Shown one piece after another: positions 1-12,609 of a DNA stretch of 64,000 bases. A program made the translations under genes and the position numbers. This stretch comes from Litoditis marina (taxonomy: Eukaryota; Nematoda; Chromadorea; Rhabditida; Rhabditidae): contig CAXIWQ010000389.1 of the NCBI GenBank assembly GCA_964036275.1, positions 1 through 64,000 on the forward strand, in the 5' to 3' direction. The notes below the pieces were generated by a model. It was not told where the DNA came from, did no database searches, and worked only from the letters and a program-made list of their open reading frames with translations. The number at the start of each line of letters is the position of its first letter. The first letter of the stretch is position 1.

Positions 1-2935
1 GCTCTGTATCGAAACTCAGAAAGTTCGAATTTTGGCCGCACTGATATTCAATCGGCCGGATCCGAAGTTTTCACAGGTCAATCTGAAGATTGTAAGAAAA
101 CCAATTGTTCCATGGTAGTTGTTACTATAAGTGGAAAGATAGCCCAACTGAGTAGTAACAGTGTACTAAAGGTTTTTCATGTATACAAGCTCTGTATCGA
201 AACTCAGAAAGTTCGAATTTTGGCCGCGCAGATATTATATCGGCCGGATTCGAAGTTTTCACAGGTCAATCTGGAGATTGTACGAAGGCCAATTGTTTCA
301 TAATAGTTGTTACAATAAGTGGGAAGATTGTCCAATTGAGTAGTAACAGTGTACTAAAGGTTTTTCATGTATACAAGCTCTGTATCGAAACTCAGAAAGT
401 TCGAATTTTGGCCGCGCTGATATTGAATCGGCCGGATTTCGAAGTTTTCACCGGTCAATCTGAAGATTGTAAGGAGGCCAATTGTTTTATGGTAGTTGTG
501 ACATAAGTGGGAAGATAGTCCAATTGAGTAGTAACAGTGTACTAAAGGTTTTACATGTATACAAGCTCTGTATCGAAACTCAGAAAGTTCGAATATTGGC
601 CGCGCTGATATTGAATCGGCCGGATTTCGAAGTTTTCACCGGTCAACCTGAAGATTGTAAATAGGTCAATTGTTCATGTTAGTTGTTACTATAAGTGGAA
701 AGATAGTCCAATTAAGTAGTAACAGCGTACTAAAGGTTTTTCATGTATACAAGCTCTGTATCGAAACTCAGAAAGTTCGAATTTTGGCCGCGCTGATATT
801 CAATCGGCCGGATTCCGAAGTTTTCACAGTCAATCTGAAGATTGTAAGAAAACCAATTGTTTCATAATAGTTGTTACAATAAGTGGGAAGATAGTCCAAT
901 TGAGTAGTACCAGTGTACTAAAGGTTTTTCATGTATACAAGCTCTGTATCGAACTCAGAAAGTCCGAATTTTGGCCGCGCTGATATTGAATCGGCCGGAT
1001 TTCGAAGTTTTCACCGGTCAATCTGAAGATTGTAAGGAGGCCAATTGTTTTATTCTAGTTGTGACCATAAGTGGGAAGATAGTCCAATTGAGTAGTAACA
1101 GTGTACTAAAGGTTTTACATGTATACAAGCTCTGTATCGAAACTCAGAAAGTTCGAATATTGGCCGCGCTGATATTGAATCGGCCGGATTTCGAAGTTTT
1201 CACCGGTCAACCTGAAGATTGTAAATAGGTCAATTGTTTCAAGTTAGTTGTTACTATAAGTGGAAAGATAGTCCAATTAAGTAGTAATAGCGTACTAAGG
1301 GTTTTTCATGTATACAAGCTCTGTATCGAAACTCAGAAAGTTCGAATTTTGGCCGCGCTGATATTCAATCGGCCGGATTCCGAAGTTTTCACAGGTCAAT
1401 CTGAAGATTGTAAGAAAACCAATTGTTTCATGGTAGTTGTTACTATAAGTGGGAAGATAGTCCAATCAAGTAGTAACAGTGTACTAAAGGTTTTTCATGT
1501 AGACAAGCTCTGTATCGAAACTCAGAAAGTTCGAATTTTGGCCGCGCTGATATTGAATCGGCCGGATTTCGAAGTTTTCACCGGTCAACCTGAAGATTGT
1601 AAATAGGTCAATTGTTTCATGTTAGTTGTTACTATAAGTGGAAAAATAGTCCAATTAAGTAGTAACAGCGTACTAAAGGTTTTTCATGTATACAAGCTCT
1701 GTATCGAAACTCAGAAAGTTCGAATTTTGGCCGCGCTGATATTCAATCGGCCGGATTCCGAAGTTTTCACAGGTCAATCTGAAAATTATAAGAAAACCAA
1801 TTGTTTCATGGTAGTTGTTACTATAAGTGGGGAGATAGTCCAACTGAGTAGTAACAGTGTACTAAAGGGTTTTCATGTATACAAGCTCTGTATCGAAACT
1901 CAGAAAGTTCGAATTTTGGCCGCGCTGATATTGAATCGGCCGGATTTCGAAGTTTTCACCGGTCAATCTGAAGATTGTAAGGAGGCCAATTGTTTCATGT
2001 TAGTTGTTACTATAAGTGGAAAGATAGTCCAATTAAGTAGTAACAGTGTACTAGAGGTTTTTCATGTATACAAGCTCTGTATCGAAACTCAGAAAGTTCG
2101 AATTTTGGCCGCGCTGATATTGAATCGGCCGATTTCGAAGTTTTCACCGGTCAACCTGAAGATTGTAAATAGGTCAATTGTTTCATGTTAGTTGTTACTA
2201 TAAGTGGAAAGATAGTCCAATTAAGTAGTAACAGTGTACTAAAGGTTTTTCATGTATACAAGCTCTGTATCGAACTCATAAAGTTCGAATTTTGGCCGCG
2301 CAGATATTGAATCGCCGGATTTCGAAGTTTTCACAGGTCAATCTGGAGATTGTACGAAGGCCAATTGTTTCATAATAGTTGTTACAATAAGTGGAAGATA
2401 GTCCAATTGAGTAGTAACAGTGTACTAAAGGTTTTTCATGTATACAAGCTCTGTATCGAAACTCAGAAGGTTCGAATTTTGGCCGCGCTGATATTCAATC
2501 GGCCGGATTCCGAAGTTTTCACAGGTCAATCTGAAGATTGTAAGGAGGCCAATTGTTTTATGGTAGTTGTTACTATAAGTGGAAAGGTAGTCCAATTAAG
2601 TAGTAACAGCGTACTAAAGGTTTTTCATGTATACAAGCTCTGTATCGAAACTCAGAAAGTTCGAATTTTGGCCGCGCTGATATTCAATCGGCCGGATTCC
2701 GAAGTTTTCACAGGTCAATCTGAAGATTGTAAGAAAACCATTGTTCCATGGTAGTTGTTACTATAAGTGGGGAGATAGTCCAACTGAGTAGTAACAGTGT
2801 ACTAAAGGTTTTTCATGTAGACAAGCTCTGTATCGAAACTCAGAAAGTTCGAATTTTGGCCGCGCTGATATTGAATCGGCCGGATTTCGAAGTTTTCACA
2901 GGTCAATCTGAACATTGTACGAAGGCCAATGTTCA

Positions 2936-3035
2936 ACTGATGATGACCCAACCCTCTGAGAAAACCCAAAACCGTCTTGAATCAGGGTCGAAACGGTTTT
3001 GAGTTTATCTCTTACTGAGCACATTAACCTAATCA
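2936..3035 (+). repeat. 100-bp hairpin insert in the satellite, copy 1
   Basis: About 100 bp of non-satellite sequence splits one monomer between CCAA and the normal TGTTTCATAATAG continuation. It is flanked by TGTTCA (2930-2935) and TGTTTCA (3036-3042), which look like a target duplication that has since lost one T. It contains a strong hairpin: CAAAACCGT at 2967-2975 pairs with ACGGTTTTG at 2993-3001, and four more pairs follow past one mismatch. It also has CTGATGA (2937-2943), GACCC (2945-2949), GGGTC (2985-2989) and GAAA (2990-2993), the order of a hammerhead core but with one extra U before helix II. No family is recognised; a short non-autonomous element is possible. Confidence 0.6.
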
Positions 3036-3123
3036 TGTTTCATAATAGTTGTTACAATAAGTGGGAAGATAGTCCAATTAAGTGGTAACAGTGTACGGAA
3101 GGTTTTTCATGTATACAAGCTCT

Positions 3124-3417
3124 TCGAATCTCTGCCCATATGTCGAAGAGTCGTTGGTCCCTGATCGTTTCCGAGTGGCACCCGTTTGATCGAGAGCGGG
3201 TGCGTGGCCGTCCAATGGTCCGTTGGCGTGATGAACTTGTCGAGGCAGTTCGGAGTTATAACCGAACCGTGAGAAGAGGCCGAGTCCGGCCACCCAATAT
3301 CCGTGGCGAAGAGATATTCCGAGTATGCAGAGATAAAGATATCTGGAGGGCAGTCAAGGAACACCATTTCGCAACGATTTGAAGTGATCTAATAAATCTT
3401 GAAATCTTGAAATCTTA
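3124..3417 (+). mobile_element. LINE 3' fragment (RTE-like), copy 1
   Basis: A 294-bp 5'-truncated non-LTR retrotransposon end. The + frame encodes the C-terminal tail of a LINE polyprotein: H-M-SKSRWSLIVSEW, then GRPMVRWRDEL, then DIWRAVKEH, then a stop. The W...EW...GRP..RW.D.L...W+A pattern is familiar from RTE-clade C-termini. After the stop come AATAAA and a short tail of TTGAAATC repeats. A 7-bp target duplication AAGCTCT lies at 3117-3123 and 3418-3424, within the satellite motif ACAAGCTCTGTATC. Copies 1 and 2 share GAGCGGG where later copies have GAACGGG; this copy alone reads GGCACCCG. It lacks the catalytic RT and endonuclease, so it cannot be autonomous. The RTE assignment is by pattern only. 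Confidence 0.8.
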
Positions 3418-5416
3418 AAGCTCTGTATCGAAACTCAGAAGTTCGAATTTTGGCCGCGCTGATATTCAATCGGCCGGGTTCCGAAGTTTTCACCGGTCAA
3501 CCTGAAGATTGTAAATAGGTCAATTGTTTCATGTTAGTTGTTACTATAAGTGGAAAGATAGTCCAATTAAGTAGTAACAGCGTACTAAAGGTGTTTCATG
3601 TATACAAGCTCTGTATCGAAACTAAGAAAGTTCGAATTTTGGCCGCGCTGATATTGAATCGGCCGGATTGCGAAGTTTTCACAGGTCAATCTGAAGATTG
3701 TACGAAGGCCAATTGTTTCATAATAGTTGTTACAATAAGTGGGAAGATAGTCCAATTGAGTAGTAACAGTGTACTAAAGGTTTTCATGTATACAAGCTCT
3801 GTATCGAAACTCAGAAAGTTCGAATTTTGGCCGCGCTGATATTCAATCCGCCGGATTCCGAAGTTTTCACAGGTCAATCTGGAGATTGTACGAAGGCCAA
3901 TTGTTTTCATAATAGTTGTTACAATAAGTGGGAAGATAGTCCAATTGAGTAGTAACAGTGTACTGAAGGTTTTTCATGTATACAAGCTCTGTATCGAAAC
4001 TCAGAAAGTTCGAATTTTGGCCGCGTTGATATTCAATCGGCCGGATTTCGAAGTTTTCACTGGTCAATCTGGAGATTGTACGAAGGCCAATTGTTTCATA
4101 ATGGTTGTTACAATAAGTGGGAAGATAGTCCAATTGAGTAGTAACAGTGTACTGAAGGTTTTTCATGTATACAAGCTCTGTATCGAAACTCAGAAAGTTC
4201 GAATTTTGGCCGCGCTGATATTGAATCGGCCGATTTTGAAGTTTTCACCGGTCAATCTGAAGATTGTAAGGAGGCCAATTGTTTCATGGTAGTTGTGACC
4301 ATAAGTGGGGAGATGGTCCAATTGAGTAGTAACAGTGTACTAAAGGTTTTACATGTATACAAGCTCTGTATCGAAACTCAGAAAGTTCGAATATTGGCCG
4401 CGCTGATATTGAATCGGCCGGATTTCGAAGTTTTCACCGGTCAACCTGAAGATTGTAAATAGGTCAATTGTTTCATGTTAGTTGTTACTATAAGTGGAAA
4501 GATAGTCCAATTAAGTAGTAACAGTGTACTAAAAGTTTTTCATGTATACAAGCTCTGTATCGAAACTCAGAAAGTTCGAATTTTGGCGCGCAGATATTGA
4601 ATCGGCCGGATTTCGAAGTTTTCACAGGTCAATCTGGAGATTGTACGAAGGCCAATTGTTTCATAATAGTTGTTACAATAAGTGGGAAGATAGTCCAATT
4701 GAGTAGTAACAGTGTACTAAAGGTTCTTCATGTATACAAGCTCTGTATCGAAACTCAGAAAGTTCGAATTTTGGCCGCGCTGATATTGAATTGGCCGGAT
4801 TTCGAAGTTTTCACCGGTCAATCTGAAGATTGTAAGGAGGCCAATTGTTTTATGGTAGTTGTGACCATAAGTGGGAAGCATAGTCCAATTGAGTAGTAAC
4901 AGTGTACTAAAGGTTTTACATGTATACAAGCTCTGTATCGAAACTCAGAAAGTTCGAATATTGGCCGCGCTGATATTGAATCGGCCGGATTTCGAAGTTT
5001 TCACCGGTCAACCTGAAGATTGTAAATAGGTCAATTGTTTCATGTTAGTTGTTACTATAAGTGGAAAGGTAGTCCAATTAAGTAGTAACAGCGTACTAAA
5101 GGTTTTTCATGTATACAAGCTCTGTATCGAAACTCAGAAAGTTCGAATTTTGGCCGCGCTGATATTCAATCGCCGGATTCCGAAGTTTTCACAGGTCAAT
5201 CTGAAGATTGTAAGAAAACAATTGTTCCATGGTAATTGTTACTATAAGTGGGGAGATAGTCCAACTGAGTAGTAACAGTGTACTAAAGGTTTTTCATGTA
5301 GACAAGCTCTGTATCGAAACTCAGAAAGTTCGAATTTTGGAAGCGCTGATATTGAATCGGCCGGATTTCGAAGTTTTCACAGGTCAATCTGAACATTGTA
5401 CGAAGGTCAATGTTCA

Positions 5417-5516
5417 ACTGATGATGACCCAACCCTCTGAGAAAACCCAAAACCGTCTTGAATCAGGGTCGAAACGGTTTTGAGTTTATCTCTTACTGAG
5501 CACATTAACCTAATCA
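5417..5516 (+). repeat. 100-bp hairpin insert in the satellite, copy 2
   Basis: Near-identical second copy of the insert at 2936, at the same monomer position and flanked by TGTTCA (5411-5416) and TGTTTCA (5517-5523). The spacing to copy 1 (about 2480 bp) equals the spacing between LINE copies 1 and 2. The insert was therefore duplicated as part of a larger satellite unit, not inserted twice. Confidence 0.6.
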
Positions 5517-5603
5517 TGTTTCATAATAGTTGTTACAATAAGTGGGAAGATAGTCAATTAAGTGGTAACAGTGTACGGAAGGTTTTTCATGTATACAAGC
5601 TCT

Positions 5604-5894
5604 TCGAATCTCTGCCCATATGTCGAAGAGTCGTTGGTCCCTGATCGTTTCCGAGTGGCGCCCGTTTGATCGAGAGCGGGTGCGTGGCCGTCCAATGGTC
5701 CGTTGGCGTGATGAACTTGTCGAGGCAGTTCGGAGTTATACCGAACCGTGAGAAGAGGCCGAGTCCGGCCACCCAATATCCGTGGCGAAGAGATATTCCG
5801 AGTATGCAGAGATAAAGATATCTGGAGGGCAGTCAAGGAACACATTTCGCAACGATTTGAAGTGATCTAATAAATCTTGAATCTTGAAATCTTA
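5604..5894 (+). mobile_element. LINE 3' fragment (RTE-like), copy 2
   Basis: Same fragment as at 3124 with the same AAGCTCT target duplication, but with several one-base deletions (for example in GTTATACCGAACC, GAACACATTTCG and the TTGAATCTTG tail). The residual reading frame is broken. It shares the GAGCGGG variant with copy 1, which places the two together as a 2.48-kb duplicated unit that also carries the 100-bp insert. Confidence 0.8.
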
Positions 5895-8800
5895 AAGCTC
5901 TGTATCGAAACTCAGAAAGTTCGAATTTTTGGCCGCGCTGATATTCAATCGGCCGGGTTCCGAAGTTTTCACCGGTCAACCTGAAGATTGTAAATAGGTC
6001 AATTGTTTCATGTTAGTTGTTACTATACGTGGAAAGATAGTCCAATTAAGTAGTAACAGCGTACTAAAGGTGTTTCATGTATACAAGCTCTGTATCGAAA
6101 CTAAGAAAGTTCGAATTTTGGCCGCGCTGATATTGAATCGGCCGGATTGCGAAGTTTTCACAGGTCAATCTGAAGATTGTACGAAGGCCAATTGTTTCAT
6201 AATAGTTGTTACAATAAGTGGGAAGATAGTCCTATTGAGTAGTAACAGTGTACTAAATGTTTTTCATGTATACAAGCTCTGTATCGAAACTCAGAAAGTT
6301 CGAATTTTGGCCGCGCTGATATTCAATCCGCCGGATTCCGAAGTTTTCACAGGTCAATCTGGAGATTGTACGAAGGCCAATTGTTTCATAATAGTTGTTA
6401 CAATAAGTGGGAAGATAGTCCAATTGAGTACTAACAGTGTACTAAAGGTTTTTCATGTATACAAGCTTCTGTAATCGAAACTCAGAAAGTTCGAATTTTG
6501 GCCGCGCTGATATTCAATCCGCCGGATTCCGAAGTTTTCACCGGTCAATCTGAAGATTGTAAGGAGGCCAATTGTTTCATGGTAGTTGTGACCATAAGTG
6601 GGGAGATGGTCCAATTGAGTAGTAACAGTGTACTAAAGGTTTTACATGTATACAAGCTCTGTATCGAAACTCAGAAAGTTCGAATATTGGCCGCGCTGAT
6701 ATTGAATCGGCCGGATTTCGAAGTTTCACCGGTCAACCTGAAGATTGTAAATAGGTCAATTGTTTCATGTTAGTTGTTACTATAAGTGAAAAGATAGTCC
6801 AATTAAGTAGTAACAGTGTACTAAGGTTTTCATGTATACAAGCTCTGTATCGAAACTCAGAAAGTTCGAATTTTTGGCCGCGCAGATATTGAATCGGCCG
6901 GATTTCGAAGTTTTCACAGGTCAATCTGGAGATTGTACGAAGGCCAATTGTTTCATAATAGTTGTTACAATAAGTGGGAAGATAGTCCAATTGAGTAGTA
7001 ACAGTGTACTAAAGGTTCTTCATGTATACAAGCTCTGCATCGAAACTCAGAAAGTTCGAATTTTGGCCGCGCTGATATTGAATCGGCCGGATTTCGAAGT
7101 TTTCACCGGTCAATCTGAAGATTGTAAGGAGGCCAATTGTTTTATGGTAGTTGTGACCATAAGTGGGAAGATAGTCCAATTGAGTAGTAACAGTGTACTA
7201 AAGGTTTTACATGTATACAAGCTCTGTATCGAAACTCAGAAAGTTCGAATATTGGCCGCGCTGATATTGAATCGGCCGGATTTCGAAGTTTTCACCGGTC
7301 AACCTGAAGATTGTAAATAGGTCAATTGTTTCATGTTAGTTGTTACTATAAGTGGAAAGGTAGTCCAATTAAATAGTAACAGCGTACTAAAGGTTTTTCA
7401 TGTATACAAGCTCTGTATCGAAACTCAGAAAGTTCGAATTTTGGCCGCGCTGATATTCAATCGGCCGGATTCCGAAGTTTTCACAGGTCAATCTGAAGGA
7501 TTGTAAGAAAACCAATTGTTCCATGGTAGTTGTTACTATAAGTGGGAAGATAGTCCAACTGAGTAGTAACAGTGTACTAAAGGTTTTTCATGTAGACAAG
7601 CTCTGTATCGAAACTCAGAAAGTTCGAATTTTGGCCGCGCTGATATTCAATCCGCCGGATTCCGAAGTTTTCACAGGTCAATCTGAAGATTGTAAGAAAA
7701 CCGATTGTTTCATGGTAGTTGTTACCATAAGTGGGAAGATAGTCCAATCAAGTAGTAACAGTGTACTAAAGGTTTTTCATGTAGACAAGCTCTGTATCGA
7801 AACTCAGAAAGTTCGAATTTTGGCCGCGCTGATATTCAATCGGCCGGATTCCGAAGTTTTCACAGGTCAATCTGAAGATTATAAGAAAACAATTGTTTCA
7901 TGGTAGTTGTTACTATAGTGGGGAGATAGTCCAACTGAGTAGTAACAGTGTACTAAAGGTTTTTCATGTATACAAGCTCTGTATCGAAACTCAGAAAGTT
8001 CGAATTTTTGGCCGCGTTGATAATCAATCGGCCGGATTTCGAAGTTTCACCGGTCAATCTGGAGATTGTACGAAGGCCAATTGTTTCATAATAGTTGTTA
8101 CAATAAGTGGGGAAGATAGTCCAATTGAGTAGTAACAGTGTACTGAAGGTTTTTCATGTATACAAGCTCTGCATCGAAACTCAGAAAGTTCGAATTTTGG
8201 CCGCGCTGATATTGAATCGGCCGGATTTCGAAATTTTCACCGGTCAATCTGAAGATTGTAAGGAGGGCAATTGTTTTATGGTAGTTGTGACCATAAGTGG
8301 GAAGATAGTCCAATTGAGTAGTAACAGTGTACTAAAGGTTTTACATGTATACAAGCTCTGTATCGAAACTCAGAAAGTTCGAATATTGGCCGCGCTGATA
8401 TTGAATCGGCCGGATTTCGAAGTTTTCACCGGTCAACCTGAAGATTGTAAATAGGTCAATTGTTTCATGTTAGTTGTTACTATAAGTGGAAAGGTAGTCC
8501 AATTAAATAGTAACAGCGTACTAAAGGTTTTTCATGTATACAAGCTCTGTATCGAAACTCAGAAGTTCGAATTTTGCCGCGCTGATATTCAATCGGCCGA
8601 TTCCGAAGTTTTCACAGGTCAATCTGAAGATTGTAAGAAAACCAATTGTTCCATGGTAGTTGTTACTATAAGTGGGAAGATAGTCCAACTGAGTAGTAAC
8701 AGTGTACTAAAGGTTTTTCATGTAGACAAGCTCTGTATCGAAACTCAGAAAGTTCGAATTTTGGCCGCGCTGATATTCAATCCGCCGGATTCCGAAGTTT

Positions 8801-11800
8801 TCACAGGTCAATCTGAAGATTGTAAGAAAACCGATTGTTTCATGTAGTTGTTACCATAAGTGGGAAGATAGTCCAATCAAGTAGTAACAGTGTACTAAAG
8901 GTTTTTCATGTAGACAAGCTCTGTATCGAAACTCAGAAAGTTCGAATTTTGGCCGCGCTGATATTCAATCGGCCGGATTCCGAAGTTTTCACAGGTCAAT
9001 CTGAAGATTATAAGAAAACCAATTGTTTCATGGTAGTTGTTACTATAAGTGGGGAGATAGTCAACTGAGTAGTAACAGTGTACTAAAGGTTTTTCATGTA
9101 TACAAGCTCTGTATCGAAACTCAGAAAGTTCGAATTTTGGCCGCGTTGATAATCAATCGGCCGGATTCGAAGTTTTTCACCGGTCAATCTGGAGATTGTA
9201 CGAAGGCCAATTGTTTCATAATAGTTGTTACAATAAGTGGGAAGATAGTCCAATTGAGTAGTAACAGTGTACTGAAGGTTTTTCATGTATACAAGCTCTG
9301 TATCGAAACTCAGAAAGTTCGAATTTTGGCAGCGCTGATATTGAATCGGCCGGATTTCCAAGTTTTCACCGGTCAATCTGAAGATTGTAAGGAGGCCAAT
9401 TGTTTCATGGTAGTTGTGACCATAAGTGGGGAGATGGTCCAATTGAGTAGTAACAGTGTACTAAAGGTTTTACATGTATACAAGCTCTGTATCGAAACTC
9501 AGAAAGTTCGAATATTGGCCGCGCTGATATTGAATCGGCCGGATTTCGGAGTTTTCACCGGTCAACCTGAAGATTGTAAATAGGTCAATTGTTTCATGTT
9601 AGTTGTTACTATAAGTGGAAAGATAGTCCAATTAAGTAGTAACAGTGTACTAAAGGTTTTTCATGTATACAAGCTCTGTATCGAAACTCAGAAAGTTCGA
9701 ATTTTGGCCGCGCTGATATTCAATCGGCCGGATTCCGAAGTTTTCACAGGTCAATCTGAAGATTGTAAGAAAACCAATTGTTCCATGGTAGTTGTTACTA
9801 TAAGTGGGAAGATAGTCCAACTGAGTAGTAACAGTGTACTAAAGGTTTTTCATGTAGACAAGCTCTGTATCGAAACTCAGAAAGTTCGAATTTTGGCAGC
9901 GCTGATATTGAATCGGCCGGATTTCGAAGTTTCACCGGTCAATCTGAAGATTGTAAGGAGGCCAATTGTTTCATGGTAGTTGTGACCATAAGTGGGGAGA
10001 TGGTCCAATTGAGTAGTAACAGTGTACTAAAGGTTTTACATGTATACAAGCTCTGTATCGAAACTCAGAAAGTTCGAATATTGGCCGCGCTGATATTGAA
10101 TCGGCCGGATTTCGAAGTTTTCACCGGTCAACCTGAAGATTGTAAATAGGTCAATTGTTTCATGTTAGTTGTTACTATAAGTGGAAAGATAGTCCAATTA
10201 AGTAGTAACAGTGTACTAAAGGTTTTTCATGTATACAAGCTCTGTATCGAAACTCAGAAGTTCGAATTTTGGCCGCGCTTATATTCAATCGGCCGGATTC
10301 CGAAGTTTTCACAGGTCAATCTGAAGATTGTAAGAAAACCAATTGTTCCATGGTAGTTGTTACTATAAGTGGGAAGATAGTCCAACTGAGTAGTAACAGT
10401 GTACTAAAGGTTTTTCATGTAGACAAGCTCTGTATCGAAACTCAGAAAGTTCGAATTTTGGCCGCGCTGATATTCAATCCGCCGGATTCCGAAGTTTTCA
10501 CAGGTCAATCTGAAGATTGTAGAAAACCAATTGTTTCATGGTAGTTGTTACCATAAGTGGGAAGATAGTCCAATCAAGTAGTAACAGTGTACTAAAGGTT
10601 TTTCATGTAGACAAGCTCTGTATCGAAACTCAGAAAGTTCGAATTTTGGCCGCGCTGATATTCAATCGGCCGGATTCCGAAGTTTTCACAGGTCAATCTG
10701 AAGATTATAAGAAAACCAATTGTTTCATGGTAGTTGTTACTATAAGTGGGGAGATAGTCCAACTGAGTAGTAACAGTGTACTAAAGGTTTTTCATGTATA
10801 CAAGCTCTGTATCGAAACTCAGAAAGTTCGAATTTTGGCCGCGTTGATAATCAATCGGCCGGATTTCGAAGTTTTCACAGGTCAATCTGGAGATTGTACG
10901 AAGGCCAATTGTTTCATAATAGTTGTTACATAAGTGGGAAGATAGTCCAATTGAGTAGTAACAGTGTACTGAAGGTTTTTCATGTATACAAGCTCTGTAT
11001 CGAAACTCAGAAGTTCGAATTTTGGCAGCGCTGATATTGAATCGGCCGGATTCGAAGTTTTCACCGGTCAATCTGAAGATTGTAAGGAGGCCAATTGTTT
11101 CATGGTAGTTGTGACCATAAGTGGGGAGATGGTCCAATTGAGTAGTAACAGTGTACTAAAGGTTTTACATGTATACAAGCTCTGTATCGAAACTCAGAAA
11201 GTTCGAATATTGGCCGCGCTGATATTGAATCGGCCGGATTTCGAAGTTTTCACCGGTCAACCTGAAGATTGTAAATAGGTCAATTGTTTCATGTTAGTTG
11301 TTACTATAAGTGGAAAGATAGTCCAATTAAGTAGTAACAGTGTACTAAAGGTTTTTCATGTATACAAGCTCTGTATCGAAACTCAGAAAGTTCGAATTTT
11401 GGCCGCGCAGATATTGAATCGGCCGGATTCGAAGTTTTCACAGGTCAATCTGGAGATTGTACGAAGGCCAATTGTTTCATAATAGTTGTTACAATAAGTG
11501 GGAAGATAGTCCAATTGAGTAGTAACAGTGTACTAAAGGTTTTTCATGTATACAAGCTCTGTATCGAAACTCAGAAAGTTCGAATTTTGGCCGCGCTGAT
11601 ATTGAATCGGCCGGATTTCGAAGTTTTCACCGGTCAATCTGAAGATTGTAAGGAGGCCAATTGTTTTATGGTAGTTGTGACCATAAGTGGGAAGATAGTC
11701 CAATTGAGTAGTAACAGTGTACTAAAGGTTTTACATGTATACAAGCTCTGTATCGAAACTCAGAAAGTTCGAATATTGGCCGCGCTGATATTGAATCGGC

Positions 11801-12314
11801 CGGATTTCGAAGTTTTCACCGGTCAACCTGAAGATTGTAAATAGGTCAATTGTTTCATGTTAGTTGTTACTATAAGTGGAAAGGTAGTCCAATTAAGTAG
11901 TAACAGCGTACTAAAGGTTTTTCATGTATACAAGCTCTGTATCGAAACTCAGAAAGTTCGAATTTTGGCCGCGCTGATATTCAATCGGCCGGATTCCGAA
12001 GTTTTCACAGGTCAATCTGAAGATTGTAAGAAAACCAATTGTTCCATGGTAGTTGTTACTATAAGTGGGGAGATAGTCCAACTGAGTAGTAACAGTGTAC
12101 TAAAGGTTTTTCATGTAGACAAGCTCTGTATCGAAACTCAGAAAGTTCGATTTTGGCCGCGCTGATATTGAATCGCCGGATTTCGAAGTTTTCACAGGTC
12201 AATCTGAAGATTGTACGAAGGCCAATTGTTTCATAATAGTTGTTACAATAAGTGGGAAGATAGTCCAATTAAGTGGTAACAGTGTACGGAAGGTTTTTCA
12301 TGTATACAAGCTCT

Positions 12315-12609
12315 TCGAATCTCTGCCCATATGTCGAAGAGTCGTTGGTCCCTGATCGTTTCCGAGTGGCCGCCCGTTTGATCGAGAACGGGTGCGTGGC
12401 CGTCCAATGGTCCGTTGGCGTGATGAACTTGTCGAGGCAGTTCGGAGTTATAACCGAACCGTGAGAAGAGGCCGAGTCCGGCCACCCAATATCCGTGGCG
12501 AAGAGATATTCCGAGTATGCAGAGATAAAGATATCTGGAGGGCAGTCAAGGAACACCATTTCGCAACGATTTGAAGTGATCTAATAAATCTTGAAATCTT
12601 GAAATCTTA
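12315..12609 (+). mobile_element. LINE 3' fragment (RTE-like), copy 3
   Basis: Same fragment and target duplication. It has one extra base (GTGGCCGCCCG), which shifts the LINE frame, and carries GAACGGG like all array B copies. By this marker it belongs with array B more than with copies 1 and 2, although it lies in array A upstream of the LTR-type element. Confidence 0.8.

Noticed and set aside
1..1000. CENP-B-box-like motif at the TTCGAA segments
   Set aside because: Neither strand fits the TTCGnnnnAnnCGGG core, so no centromere protein site can be claimed.
1960..2000. Hammerhead ribozyme in the satellite monomer itself (CTGAAGA at GAAGATTG)
   Set aside because: CTGAAGA matches CUGANGA, but no helix II plus GAAA follows. 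The sequence is explained by the small palindrome CAATCTGAAGATTG.
3107..3367. Minus-strand frames of 71-86 codons over each LINE fragment
   Set aside because: They are antisense shadows repeated at every LINE copy. The + frame has the recognisable LINE C-terminal pattern.
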